From assembly GCF_024594815.1 (NCBI RefSeq), contig NZ_JANJOU010000038.1:1-55449 (forward strand): DNA of 55,449 bases, in the 5' to 3' direction. Below are positions 8,990-17,896 of this stretch, piece by piece. The position numbers were made by a program, and so were the translations under genes. The stretch comes from Roseomonas populi. GTDB taxonomy: Bacteria; Pseudomonadota; Alphaproteobacteria; Acetobacterales; Acetobacteraceae. Numbering within the stretch: the stretch's first letter is position 1; each line of letters opens with the position of its first letter. The notes under the pieces are model-generated. The model was given only the letters and a program-made list of their open reading frames with translations. It ran no database searches and had not been told where the DNA came from.

Positions 8990-9673
8990 ATGCCCCGCGA
9001 CACGCCCGGCCCAAGTCTGACCCAGTCCGCCTACGAGAACCTCCGGGCCGACCTGCTGGCCTGCCGCCTCCGCCCGGGGGAGCGGCTGAAGATCAACGAG
9101 CTCTGCGCCGCCCTCTCCGTCAGCCTTGGCGCCGTGCGGGAGGCCCTGTCGCGCCTGACGAGCGAGGGGCTGGTGATCGCGGAGCCGCAACGCGGCTTCC
9201 GCGTGGCCCCCATCTCCGCCACCGAGTTGCGCGACCTGACGGAGGTGCGGATCGAGGTGGAAGCCCGCTGCCTGCGCCGCGCGATCGAGGCGGGCAGCGT
9301 GGAATGGGAAACCGCCATCGTCGGCGCCCACCACCTGATGACCCGCCTGCCCGAGCGGGAGCCGGACGACCCCGGCCGGGTGAACGAGGACTGGGCCAGC
9401 GCCCACACCGCCTTCCACCGCGCCCTGGTGGCGGGCTGCGGCAGCCCCTGGCTGCTCCGGCTGCGCGAAACCCTCTACGCTCAGAGCGAGCGCTACCGCC
9501 GCCTCTCCGTGCCGCTCTCCGGCGGCGGGCGGGATGTGGGCGGGGAACACCGCGCGATCATGGAAGCGACCCTGGCGCGCGACGCCGACCGCGCCTGCGC
9601 CCTCCTCGCCCGCCACTTCGAGGTGACGACCCTCATCCTGCTCGAAGCCCCCACGCTGGACGGGGAGGACTGA
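8990..9673 (+). CDS. GntR-family regulator with FCD ligand domain
   Basis: The 227-residue protein starts MPRDTPGPSL at ATG 8990, 5 bases behind an AGGAGG ribosome site. Residues 12-75 are the winged helix (QSAYENLRADLLACRL, then SVSLGAVREALSRL as recognition region and GLVIAEPQRGFRV as wing). Residues about 85-215 are a helical FCD domain with histidines in HTAFHRALV and GEHRAIMEA that usually bind a metal and a carboxylate effector. FCD regulators of catabolic clusters mostly repress until an intermediate binds. It is transcribed away from the FAH-TctC-amidohydrolase-dioxygenase operon, which is its probable target. Confidence 0.9.
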   Translation: MPRDTPGPSLTQSAYENLRADLLACRLRPGERLKINELCAALSVSLGAVREALSRLTSEGLVIAEPQRGFRVAPISATELRDLTEVRIEVEARCLRRAIEAGSVEWETAIVGAHHLMTRLPEREPDDPGRVNEDWASAHTAFHRALVAGCGSPWLLRLRETLYAQSERYRRLSVPLSGGGRDVGGEHRAIMEATLARDADRACALLARHFEVTTLILLEAPTLDGED

Positions 9674-9697
9674 CCGCGGCGGCCGGCAATCCCCCGC

Positions 9698-11203
9698 CTA
9701 TCCGCCGCCCAGCGCGCGCGACACCTCGGCGAAGCGGCCGGGATCGGCGATCACCCGCGGTACCTTGTGCTGCCCGCCGGCCTTGCCCTGCGCGCGCATC
9801 CACCCCGCGAAGGCCCCCGGGGGCAGCACCACGACCTCGGGCGGGTCCAGCTGGGCCCCGCGCCTATGGGCCGCGTAGTCGTCGTTCGCGGCCATCAACG
9901 CCGCATCCATCCTTTCCGCCAACCGTGCCGCCGCGCCGGGGGGCAAAGCGCGATCCGGTTCGACGAGGTAGCGGTGGCGCCCGCGCGCGCCCTCCAGCAC
10001 AGAGCCGCAGACGTACTCCGCGACCCCCGCCCCCTCCTCCGAGAGGGCCGAGAGGAGCGCGCGCTCGATCTCCTCCCCATCCAGGTGTTCCCCGAAGGTG
10101 GAGAGGCTGTAGGAGGTGCGCCCGGTGACGAGCAGCCTCGGCGGATCGCGCGACACGAAGCGCACGATGTCGCCCAGCACATAGGACCACAGCCCGGCGC
10201 AGGAGGTGACGACGACGGCATAGTCCACCCCCGTCTCGATCGTCGCGGCCCAGTGCCGGGTGGGTGCCGCGGCCTCCAGCTCGCCCACCGGCACGAACTC
10301 CGCGAAGACGCCGCCATCCGCAACCAGCCGCATCCCCTCGCCGTCGCCACGGTCGGCCATCGCGAGGAATCCCTCGCTCGCGGCATAGACCTCCCGCGTC
10401 GCGCAGCCCGGCGGCAGGAAGGGCCTCAGCCGGTCGCGGTACGGCGCCCAGGCCACCCCCCCGTGGATCAGCAGCTCCAGCGCGGGCAGCGGCGGCCGCC
10501 CGTGCCGCTCCGCCAGCCGCTCCAGCAGCACGAGGAGCCAGGACGGCGTGCCGCTGAGGACGCGAACGCGCGCGGCGGGCGTCTCCTCCGCGAGAGTCGT
10601 GAGCTTCGCGTCCCAGTCCGCCATCAGCGCGATCCGCTCCGGCGGCCATCCCCAGGGCCGCAGGAGCCGCGGCACCTCCGCCGCCGCGATGCCGGAGAGA
10701 TCCCCCTGCCGGATCCCCGGCGCCACCTCCACCAGGTCCGTGGAGCCGCCGAGCAGGAAGGATGGCCCGGCGAAGGGGCGGGAGCGCGGGTGCGCCGCCA
10801 GGTGCCAGGCCAGCACGTCGAGCGCCGCCGCCCGGTTCGCCGCCACCATCTCCCGCGACACGGGGATGTACTTCGTGCGGCCGGATGTCGTGCCCGAACT
10901 CAGCGCGAGATAGGGGACCGGCCCCGGCCAGGTCACGTCCCGCAGGTCCGGGTAGGCGGGCTTCCACCAATCCTCCCAGAACGCCTCGTAGCGGCGCAGC
11001 GGAACCCGCGCCTGATACGCCGCGACATCCGGGATCGCCGCGAAGCCGTGCGCGCGGCCGAAGCGCGTCTCCGCGGCGCGCGCGAGCAGCCGGCGCAGCA
11101 CCGCCTCCTGGGCCGCCACCGCGTCCTGCGCCCGCAGCCGCGCCGCCCGCCGCCCGGTCCACAGCCGGAGCAACGGGGTGGCGTCGAAAGGCGGGGAGCG
11201 CAT
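9698..11203 (-). CDS. GH3 auxin-responsive-promoter family acyl-amido synthetase
   Basis: A 501-residue member of the GH3 branch of the ANL adenylating enzymes, starting MRSPPFDATP at ATG 11203. Recognisable parts are the ATP/phosphate loop YLALSSGTTSGRTKYIPVS (about 105-125), the YAASEGFLA segment (around 275), TETGVDYAVVVT-like strand, GLWSYVLGDIVRFVS (about 345), and the hinge LVTGRTSYSLSTFGEHLDGEE. Plant GH3 enzymes join jasmonate or auxin to amino acids through an acyl-adenylate; bacterial homologues mostly have unknown substrates. Its ATG overlaps the TGA of the penicillin-acylase gene (TGATG), so the two are coupled. Confidence 0.88.
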   Translation of the reverse strand: MRSPPFDATPLLRLWTGRRAARLRAQDAVAAQEAVLRRLLARAAETRFGRAHGFAAIPDVAAYQARVPLRRYEAFWEDWWKPAYPDLRDVTWPGPVPYLALSSGTTSGRTKYIPVSREMVAANRAAALDVLAWHLAAHPRSRPFAGPSFLLGGSTDLVEVAPGIRQGDLSGIAAAEVPRLLRPWGWPPERIALMADWDAKLTTLAEETPAARVRVLSGTPSWLLVLLERLAERHGRPPLPALELLIHGGVAWAPYRDRLRPFLPPGCATREVYAASEGFLAMADRGDGEGMRLVADGGVFAEFVPVGELEAAAPTRHWAATIETGVDYAVVVTSCAGLWSYVLGDIVRFVSRDPPRLLVTGRTSYSLSTFGEHLDGEEIERALLSALSEEGAGVAEYVCGSVLEGARGRHRYLVEPDRALPPGAAARLAERMDAALMAANDDYAAHRRGAQLDPPEVVVLPPGAFAGWMRAQGKAGGQHKVPRVIADPGRFAEVSRALGGG

Positions 11204-13467
11204 CACCGCCCCGCCTTCAGCACCGTAACGATCGGGAACTCCGCGGCGACGGTGGCGGGCCGCAGCGGCACGCGAAGGTGGCGGCGCTCCCGCCACAGGG
11301 GGATCTGGTCCGCGAAGGCCGCCGATCCCAGCCACCCATCCTGCCCGCCGAACAGCACGAAGCGGCTGCTGTCCGGATCCGCCATGTCCGTCACGAAGCG
11401 CGCCATGGAGCCGAAGCTGGTGTTGTGGCGCCCCTCGATCAGCCCGTGCGAGGTCTTCATCGGCGTTTCGCGCGAACCGCCGACGGGATAGTCGCCATAG
11501 ACGAAGCGGTCGCCGACGACGGGCAGGTTGACAAGCCAGTGGGCGGCGCGGAGGCGATGCACCTCCCCCCAGCCACGGACGTCCCGCACGAGGGCCGCCG
11601 CCTCCCGCGCCGCATCCCGCAGCGCCGCCTCACGCCGCGCGGGCGGCAGGGCGTCGAGGTCGCGAAGCGTGTGCGCGGTGAGCGTCGTCCAGTTCCCCTC
11701 GGGCGAGCGCCCCTCCAGCTCCCGCCCGTCCCTCGTCCGCCGGACGAGGCGGGCGAGGAGGAACTCGAAGACGACCGGCGCCCGGCCATCCTCCCGGTAG
11801 TCCCCGTCCCAGCCCCGGAGCGGCGCGAGGAAGGCGGGCTCCGGCGCGCCGCCGGGCAGTGCGTCCATCCGCGCCAGCAGCCCGCGCGCCATCTCCGCCG
11901 CGCGGGGGGAGAGCGTGTCCGTCTGGATCGCCGCCAGCCCATCGAGCGTCATCCGCGGGTTCGCCTCCAGCAGCGCCCTCAGCCGCGCCACGCGGTCCAC
12001 GTCGGAGAAGGCGTAGCCGATCGCGGGCGGGTCGCGCGTCCAGGTCGCCGGGTTCTCGTTGGCCGAGGCGACGAAGCCCTCCGCCGGCCGCTCCAGCCGC
12101 GGGAGGGAGGCCGCGTCGCGCAGCCGCCCCCAGGGTGCCGCCGCCTCCGGCGTCGCGGGCAGTACCAGGTCATCCCGGGGGAAGCCCGCGCGGTCCGGCA
12201 GCACCGCGGCCGTCAGCCGCCCCACGGCGCCGCGATCGGCCCAGATCATGTTCTGCGCGGAGACGCCGAAATTCCGGAACGATGCCGCGAAGGAAGCGCC
12301 GTCCCTGGCCCGCGCCCCGCGCAGCAGGGCCGTGATCTCGTCCGTCGGCTCGTGCCCCGCCCAGCGCAGCGCGAGCGGGCCAGAGGCACCGGCGGGAACG
12401 ATGCTGGCATCGGTCAGGACCGGCCCGTACTCCGTGTCCCGCGCCCGCCGCCGCGCGGTGAACCACAGGCGCTGGCGCAGCTCCACCTCCCGCTCCCGGA
12501 AGGCCTCCGGCGGCAGGCGCGACACGTCGAACAGGTCGGAGGACGCCGCGCGCAGGTTCGTGCCGCCCCAGGCGACGTCTGGGTTCCGCCCCAGGCCGAC
12601 GAAGGGCAGCCCCGGCACCATCAGCCCGACCACGTGATAAGAGGGCGAGCGCATTCCCGCGATGAGCCAGAGATTCGGCAGGTTCAGCCCGAGATGCGGG
12701 TCGCTCGCGAGCATGGAGGCCCCGCCCACCGCCCGCTCCGGCGCGACCGCCACGGCATTGCTCCCGTTCCTCGACAGCCCCGAAAAAAGCCGGCCCAGGA
12801 CCGCCGCCGTCCCACCGCCCTCGACCGGCAGCGTGCCCTGCCCGGCCTCCAGCGTACGCCGGTATAGCTCCGCGAAGCCCGGCCGCCCGCGCTCAGCCAG
12901 CAGCGCGAAGTAGCCGAGCCAGTTGACGTCGGTCCCGGCCAGGCGCCCGACCGCGAGCATGTCCGCGACCGTGAATGGCTCCCGCGGCAGGTTGAGCAGC
13001 CCGGCCTCCGGCGGCCGCGGGCCGTGCAGGATGGCCTGGTTCAGCCCGGCGACGAAGCGCTCCGCGAAAAGCCGCGTCTCCGGGGGGAAGTTCCGCTCGA
13101 TCTCCGGCGCGGCGCGCCCGAAATCGAGGATGCGGAGCGCGTGATCCACGTCCAGCCCAAGGAACCCGCCCGCCTCCGAGAGCCGGCCCCGCGCGACGAG
13201 GCGGAGCAACTGGACCTGCGCGCCCCGCAGGTGCCCGTGCACCAGCCCGAGCGAGTAGGCGAGGTCGCCATCGGTCTCCGCCTCGATCCAGGGGACGAGG
13301 TGGGCATTCCAGCGGATCGTGACCGGCCTCTCCAGCGCCAGGCCCTCGCGCGGCAGGGCGGCAAGGCGCCGTTCCGCCGTGACCTCGGGCGGGAACAGGG
13401 CGTTGCAGCCAGGCAGCAGGCCCATGACGGTGAGCAGGAGCGCGGTACCGAGCCGCCGTCCCATCAT
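11203..13467 (-). CDS. penicillin acylase family Ntn-hydrolase, lipoprotein
   Basis: This 754-residue precursor begins with a lipoprotein signal (LLPGC, lipidated Cys near residue 21). A short alpha part contains the family pattern YSLGLVHGHLRGAQVQLLR; after a spacer the beta part starts at GSNAVAVAPERAVGG near residue 232, where the Ser of NGSNAVAV is the expected N-terminal nucleophile exposed by self-cleavage. Further conserved parts are LASDPHLGLNLPNLW and VPGLPFVGLGRNPDVAWGGTN. Relatives cleave amides such as penicillins, cephalosporins and acyl-homoserine lactones. The gene overlaps a GH3-type amide synthetase, which suggests making and breaking of a common acyl-amide. Substrate unknown. 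Confidence 0.88.
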   Translation of the reverse strand: MMGRRLGTALLLTVMGLLPGCNALFPPEVTAERRLAALPREGLALERPVTIRWNAHLVPWIEAETDGDLAYSLGLVHGHLRGAQVQLLRLVARGRLSEAGGFLGLDVDHALRILDFGRAAPEIERNFPPETRLFAERFVAGLNQAILHGPRPPEAGLLNLPREPFTVADMLAVGRLAGTDVNWLGYFALLAERGRPGFAELYRRTLEAGQGTLPVEGGGTAAVLGRLFSGLSRNGSNAVAVAPERAVGGASMLASDPHLGLNLPNLWLIAGMRSPSYHVVGLMVPGLPFVGLGRNPDVAWGGTNLRAASSDLFDVSRLPPEAFREREVELRQRLWFTARRRARDTEYGPVLTDASIVPAGASGPLALRWAGHEPTDEITALLRGARARDGASFAASFRNFGVSAQNMIWADRGAVGRLTAAVLPDRAGFPRDDLVLPATPEAAAPWGRLRDAASLPRLERPAEGFVASANENPATWTRDPPAIGYAFSDVDRVARLRALLEANPRMTLDGLAAIQTDTLSPRAAEMARGLLARMDALPGGAPEPAFLAPLRGWDGDYREDGRAPVVFEFLLARLVRRTRDGRELEGRSPEGNWTTLTAHTLRDLDALPPARREAALRDAAREAAALVRDVRGWGEVHRLRAAHWLVNLPVVGDRFVYGDYPVGGSRETPMKTSHGLIEGRHNTSFGSMARFVTDMADPDSSRFVLFGGQDGWLGSAAFADQIPLWRERRHLRVPLRPATVAAEFPIVTVLKAGR

Positions 13468-13645
13468 GCTTCACCCCTTCCCGTCCGGTTCGAGGCAAAA
13501 ATGGGGATGAAGGACCGATACGCCACCGGGCCGTCACGTTCACCGGCCCTTCCAAGCCCCTGTCCCGCGATCCAGCAGATCCGTCATCCGCCCTCCCGCA
13601 GTGCCGGCCGCGGGGCCCGGCCCAGGCGCCAGCCGCGGGCCGCCC

Positions 13646-14026
13646 CTACTCCGCCACCACGCTCACATGCGCCGCCACGACCCGCCAGCCCTCTGGGAAG
13701 CGCGCCCAGGCCTGGCTCTGCCGCCCCACCTTCCCCGGCTGTCCCTCGCGCCGGAACATCGTGTTCGCCGTGGCGAAGTCCCGGCCATAGGTTGTGATCA
13801 CCGTCCGCTCCAGTGTGCGGGCCAACCCCACGGAGGGCCGGGCACGGCGAAACGCACGGATCTCCTCCATCCCGTACAGGTTCTCCGCCGCGCCGTAGCG
13901 GATGGTTTCCGGCCCGTCGCGGAACAACTCCTCCAGCACGGGCACGTCGTTCGTCACCAGGGCCCGTTCGTAACGGGAGAAGGCGGCTTCCACCTCCGCC
14001 TTCACCTCGGGAATATCGATCTCCAA
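13646..14026 (-). CDS. hpxZ: HpxZ/AtzH-like SnoaL-fold protein (TTG start)
   Basis: A 126-residue protein beginning LEIDIPEVKAEVEAAF at TTG 14026, 6-7 bases behind an AGGAG ribosome site; the frame continues upstream but without a better start. The sequence (RYERALVTNDVPVLEELF, IRYGAAENLYG, YGRDFATANTMF, GRQSQAWARFPEGWRVVAAHVS) matches the small HpxZ/AtzH family with an NTF2/SnoaL fold. HpxZ is encoded in the oxalurate/allantoin pathway and AtzH in cyanuric-acid/biuret degradation beside amidases. Here no allophanate hydrolase or oxamate gene is adjacent; the nearest amidase-like gene is the penicillin acylase 178 bases downstream. Family call good, role unclear. Confidence 0.72.
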   Translation of the reverse strand: MEIDIPEVKAEVEAAFSRYERALVTNDVPVLEELFRDGPETIRYGAAENLYGMEEIRAFRRARPSVGLARTLERTVITTYGRDFATANTMFRREGQPGKVGRQSQAWARFPEGWRVVAAHVSVVAE

Positions 14027-14156
14027 GCGCGCTCTCCTCGGGTTCCAGGCGCGGATCCAAGCGCCCGGGCGCCCCCGCCCCAGGGCAGGTCGCCCCAGGG
14101 CAGACCAGCGCAGGGCAACATCGCCCAGCGAGCGAATCCGCCCCGCGAACGATGCC

Positions 14157-15119
14157 CTAGCGGCGGCGGGCCAGCCAGAACCCGATGATCCCCGCCGCCG
14201 CCATCCAGGCCTTGGTGGGGATCTTGATCGCCGGCTCCGTCCGGAAGCCGCCATACACCGCATGATCCTCGGGCGCCGTGAAAAGATTCCCCGCAGACCC
14301 CTCCGCCTTCGCCCCGCCGCCACCGGAAAGGCCGCGCTTCATCACCACCCCCACCGCCCAGCGCAGCGGCTTCGGCGCCACCGTGGCTGCCAGGCGGGAA
14401 GCCCAGGCCGCCACCCCCACCACCGCCGAATCCCGCGGCCGGCGAATGAGAGAGGCCACCGCCTCCGCCACCTCGAAGGGGGAGGTGATCGGCCCGCCCA
14501 CCTCGATCTTCTGCCCGGTGCGGTTCGCCCCGTGCCGCAGGCCCGGCGTGTCCACCACGCTGGGGAACACGTCGCACACATGGATGCTCGGCTGGTCCTG
14601 CAGCTCCGCCCGCAGCGATTCCGTGAAGCCCCGCAGCCCCGCCTTGGAGGCGGCGTAGGAGGCCGCGAAAGGCGTTGGCACCCAGCTCCCGATGGAAAGC
14701 AGGTTGATCAGCACCCCGCTCCCCTGCCGCTTGAACACCGGCAGCGCCGCATACGCCCCGTTCACCTGCCCCAGAAGGTTGGTGCGGATCGTCTGCTCGT
14801 GCTCCTCGATGGGAACTTCGTCGAAGGGCCCCACGACGCCCACGCCGGCATTGTTGATCCACACGTCGATTCGCCCGAAGCGCGCCCGCGCCGCATCCGC
14901 CAGGGCCCGCACCGCCGCCGCGTCCGTCACGTCCGTCGGCACGGCGATCGCCTCCGCCCCCAGCCGCTCGCACTCGCCCCGCACCACCTCCAGCGTATCC
15001 GCCCGGCGGGAAGCAAGAACGAGATGCGCGCCCTGCCGCGCCAGATGCTGCGCCGTCGCGCGCCCGATGCCGCTGGACGCGCCCGCGATCACCACCACCG
15101 AACCCTGGATCCGGGGCAT
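14157..15119 (-). CDS. SDR-family oxidoreductase with C-terminal membrane anchor
   Basis: A 320-residue short-chain dehydrogenase. It has the nucleotide-binding AGASSGIG (12-19), INNAGVG (about 87-93), the catalytic Ser in LLSIGSW and YAASK (about 155-159), with a GGAGGAGAG ribosome site before ATG 15119. Beyond the usual 250 residues it carries an extension ending in a hydrophobic helix and positive tail (AWMAAAGIIGFWLARRR), so it probably sits on the inner membrane. Such extended SDRs are usually of unknown substrate. The gene stands between an HpxZ-like gene and repeat element A. Confidence 0.87.
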   Translation of the reverse strand: MPRIQGSVVVIAGASSGIGRATAQHLARQGAHLVLASRRADTLEVVRGECERLGAEAIAVPTDVTDAAAVRALADAARARFGRIDVWINNAGVGVVGPFDEVPIEEHEQTIRTNLLGQVNGAYAALPVFKRQGSGVLINLLSIGSWVPTPFAASYAASKAGLRGFTESLRAELQDQPSIHVCDVFPSVVDTPGLRHGANRTGQKIEVGGPITSPFEVAEAVASLIRRPRDSAVVGVAAWASRLAATVAPKPLRWAVGVVMKRGLSGGGGAKAEGSAGNLFTAPEDHAVYGGFRTEPAIKIPTKAWMAAAGIIGFWLARRR

Positions 15120-15189
15120 GGCCCTCTCCTCCGCCTGACCGGGCCCTTAACCGGGCGGAAGGCCAAGGGTTCCCGCCGGGGGCGTCCGG

Positions 15190-15455
15190 CGGCCCCAGGG
15201 GGAGAGAAAGAATTCTCTCCCCCTGGACCCCCACTCATCTTTTTCTATCGGGCTGCCGCGGAATGCGGCGCTAGCGCACAGCGAAAACTCTAATCCAGCG
15301 GCTACACAGGCCGCCCTGTCCCGCGCCGGGCGGTCACGCCGCCCGGCGAACCGCAAGCCAGTCCTCCCGCGGCAGCCCGCTAGAAAAAGATGAGGGCGAG
15401 GGGTCCGGGGAGAGGGAGAGGGAGAGGGAGAATTCCTTCTCCCTCTCCCCGGAGC
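15190..15455. repeat. intergenic repeat element A: two half-copies in inverted orientation
   Basis: This 346-base gap between the SDR gene and gnd has no gene. At its left is a perfect 14-bp hairpin (15195-15226, loop AGAA) followed by a core containing CTCATCTTTTTCTA and GGGCTGCCGCGG (to 15261). At its right the same core recurs inverted (15367-15404), followed by hairpin 15405-15452, whose 5' arm carries extra GGGAGA units. The two halves are therefore facing copies of the element found complete at 22915, 28360 and 34306. About 105 bases between them are unique. The right hairpin begins 13 bases after the gnd stop and may terminate gnd. Confidence 0.8.
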
Positions 15456-15465
15456 CACCCGCGCC

Positions 15466-16434
<969 letters not shown>

Positions 16435-16482
16435 GGCGCAGGCCCTCCGTTGCGGGCCTGTCTTACCGGAAACCCCGTCCCC

Positions 16483-17799
16483 TCAGAAGGCCAGCAGGTT
16501 CTCCCGCAAGGTCGCGTGATCGTAGCCGCGCCGCACCAGGCCCCGCGCCTGCAGCGCCGGCACCAGCCCGTCCGCCACCTCCGCCACCACCCGGCGGGAG
16601 ACATCGCCCATGGAGAAGAGGAAGCCGTCTCCCCCCACCTCCTGCATCGCCTCCGCCATCTGCCCGGCGATCGTGTCCACCGTGCCGCAGAGATCCACGG
16701 AAAGCCCCGTGCCGCTGTAGTCCGTGAAGGCCTGCCGCAGCGTCTTCCCGCCCGCCCCCAGCCGCTTCAGCGTGTCCAGGTTCTGCTGGTGCCCGTTGGT
16801 CCGCAGGCTGTCGTCGATCGGCTTGTCCAGGTCCATGCTGCCGAAATCGATGTTCGTCACCTTGCTGAAGTGTGCCAGCCGCTGGACGATCTTGCGGTCC
16901 GCATTCGCGATCCGCTCCAGCCGCCGCATCTCCGCATGCTCCGCGCTCTCGCCGATGATGGGGTTCACCAGGAACAGCACCTTGATGCTGTCGGGATCGC
17001 GCCCCACCCCCGCCGCCCGCGCCCGCACGTCGTCCCGGTACGCCTTCATCGCCGCGATGCCCTTGGGGTTCGCCACGATCGTCTCGCCATGGGTGGCCGC
17101 GAACTGCCGCCCGCGCGGAGACCCACCGGCCTGCGCGATCACCGGCCGCCCCTGCACGCAGGGCCCCGAATTCAGCGGCCCGCGGGATGAGTACCACTTG
17201 CCCTTGAAGTCCACCGTGTGGACCTTCGTGTGATCCACCAGCACGCCGCTCTCGCGGTCCGCCACGATCGCCCCCGGCTCCCAGGAATCCCATAGCGCGT
17301 TCACGCAGGCCATGTACTCGTCGGCCATGTCGTAGCGCAGGTCGTGCTCGGGCAGCCCGTCCAGCCCGTAGTTCCGGGCCGCCATGTCGCTGCTGCCCGT
17401 CACCATGTTCCACCCCGCACGCCCGGCGGAGACCTGATCGAGCGAGGCGATGATCCGCGCCAGCAGGTAGGGGTGGTGCGTGAAGGTGGCGAGCGTGGTG
17501 CAGACCCCGATCCGCTTCGTCGCCGCGAAGAGCAGCGTGGCGACGACCGAAGGGTCCTGCCGCGGCACGGAGAGGCCGTTCTTCAGGTAGATCTCGCGCG
17601 AGCCGCCATAGGCCTCGCCGACATAGGAGCTGTCCTCCAGCAGGATATAGTCGAAGCAGGCCCGCTCCAGCGCCCGCGCCATGTCCACGAACAGGTCGGG
17701 CTGCATCCACTCCTGCCCGATATTCCCCGTCCAGGGCTCGCCCCAGGCCTGCACGCTCGATCCCTGCAGGAACCAGCCGAGATGGAAGGGGTGGGGCAA
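16483..17799 (-). CDS. LLM-class flavin-dependent monooxygenase (NtaA/SnaA/DszA type)
   Basis: A 438-residue TIM-barrel flavin monooxygenase. Typical family features are the N-terminal HLGWFLQGSS, FDYILLEDSSYVGEAYGGS, FTHHPYLLARIIASLDQVS, GRAGWNMVTGSSDMAARNYG (around 130-150) and the segment GRPVIAQAGGSPRGRQFAA that contacts FMN phosphate. Members use reduced FMN and O2 on nitrilotriacetate, EDTA, dibenzothiophene sulfone and similar compounds. No flavin reductase gene is adjacent, so FMNH2 must come from elsewhere. It lies 97 bases behind hydantoinase B on the same strand and may share that transcript. Substrate unknown. Confidence 0.87.
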   Translation of the reverse strand: MPHPFHLGWFLQGSSVQAWGEPWTGNIGQEWMQPDLFVDMARALERACFDYILLEDSSYVGEAYGGSREIYLKNGLSVPRQDPSVVATLLFAATKRIGVCTTLATFTHHPYLLARIIASLDQVSAGRAGWNMVTGSSDMAARNYGLDGLPEHDLRYDMADEYMACVNALWDSWEPGAIVADRESGVLVDHTKVHTVDFKGKWYSSRGPLNSGPCVQGRPVIAQAGGSPRGRQFAATHGETIVANPKGIAAMKAYRDDVRARAAGVGRDPDSIKVLFLVNPIIGESAEHAEMRRLERIANADRKIVQRLAHFSKVTNIDFGSMDLDKPIDDSLRTNGHQQNLDTLKRLGAGGKTLRQAFTDYSGTGLSVDLCGTVDTIAGQMAEAMQEVGGDGFLFSMGDVSRRVVAEVADGLVPALQARGLVRRGYDHATLRENLLAF

Positions 17800-17896
17800 G
17801 GGAGCGTCTCCGTTCAGCCGCGTCGTGGAACCGCGGGGAAAACTGCAAGGATCATGCCTGCATTCCAGAACCCGCGCGATCGGGAACGAGGGGAAT

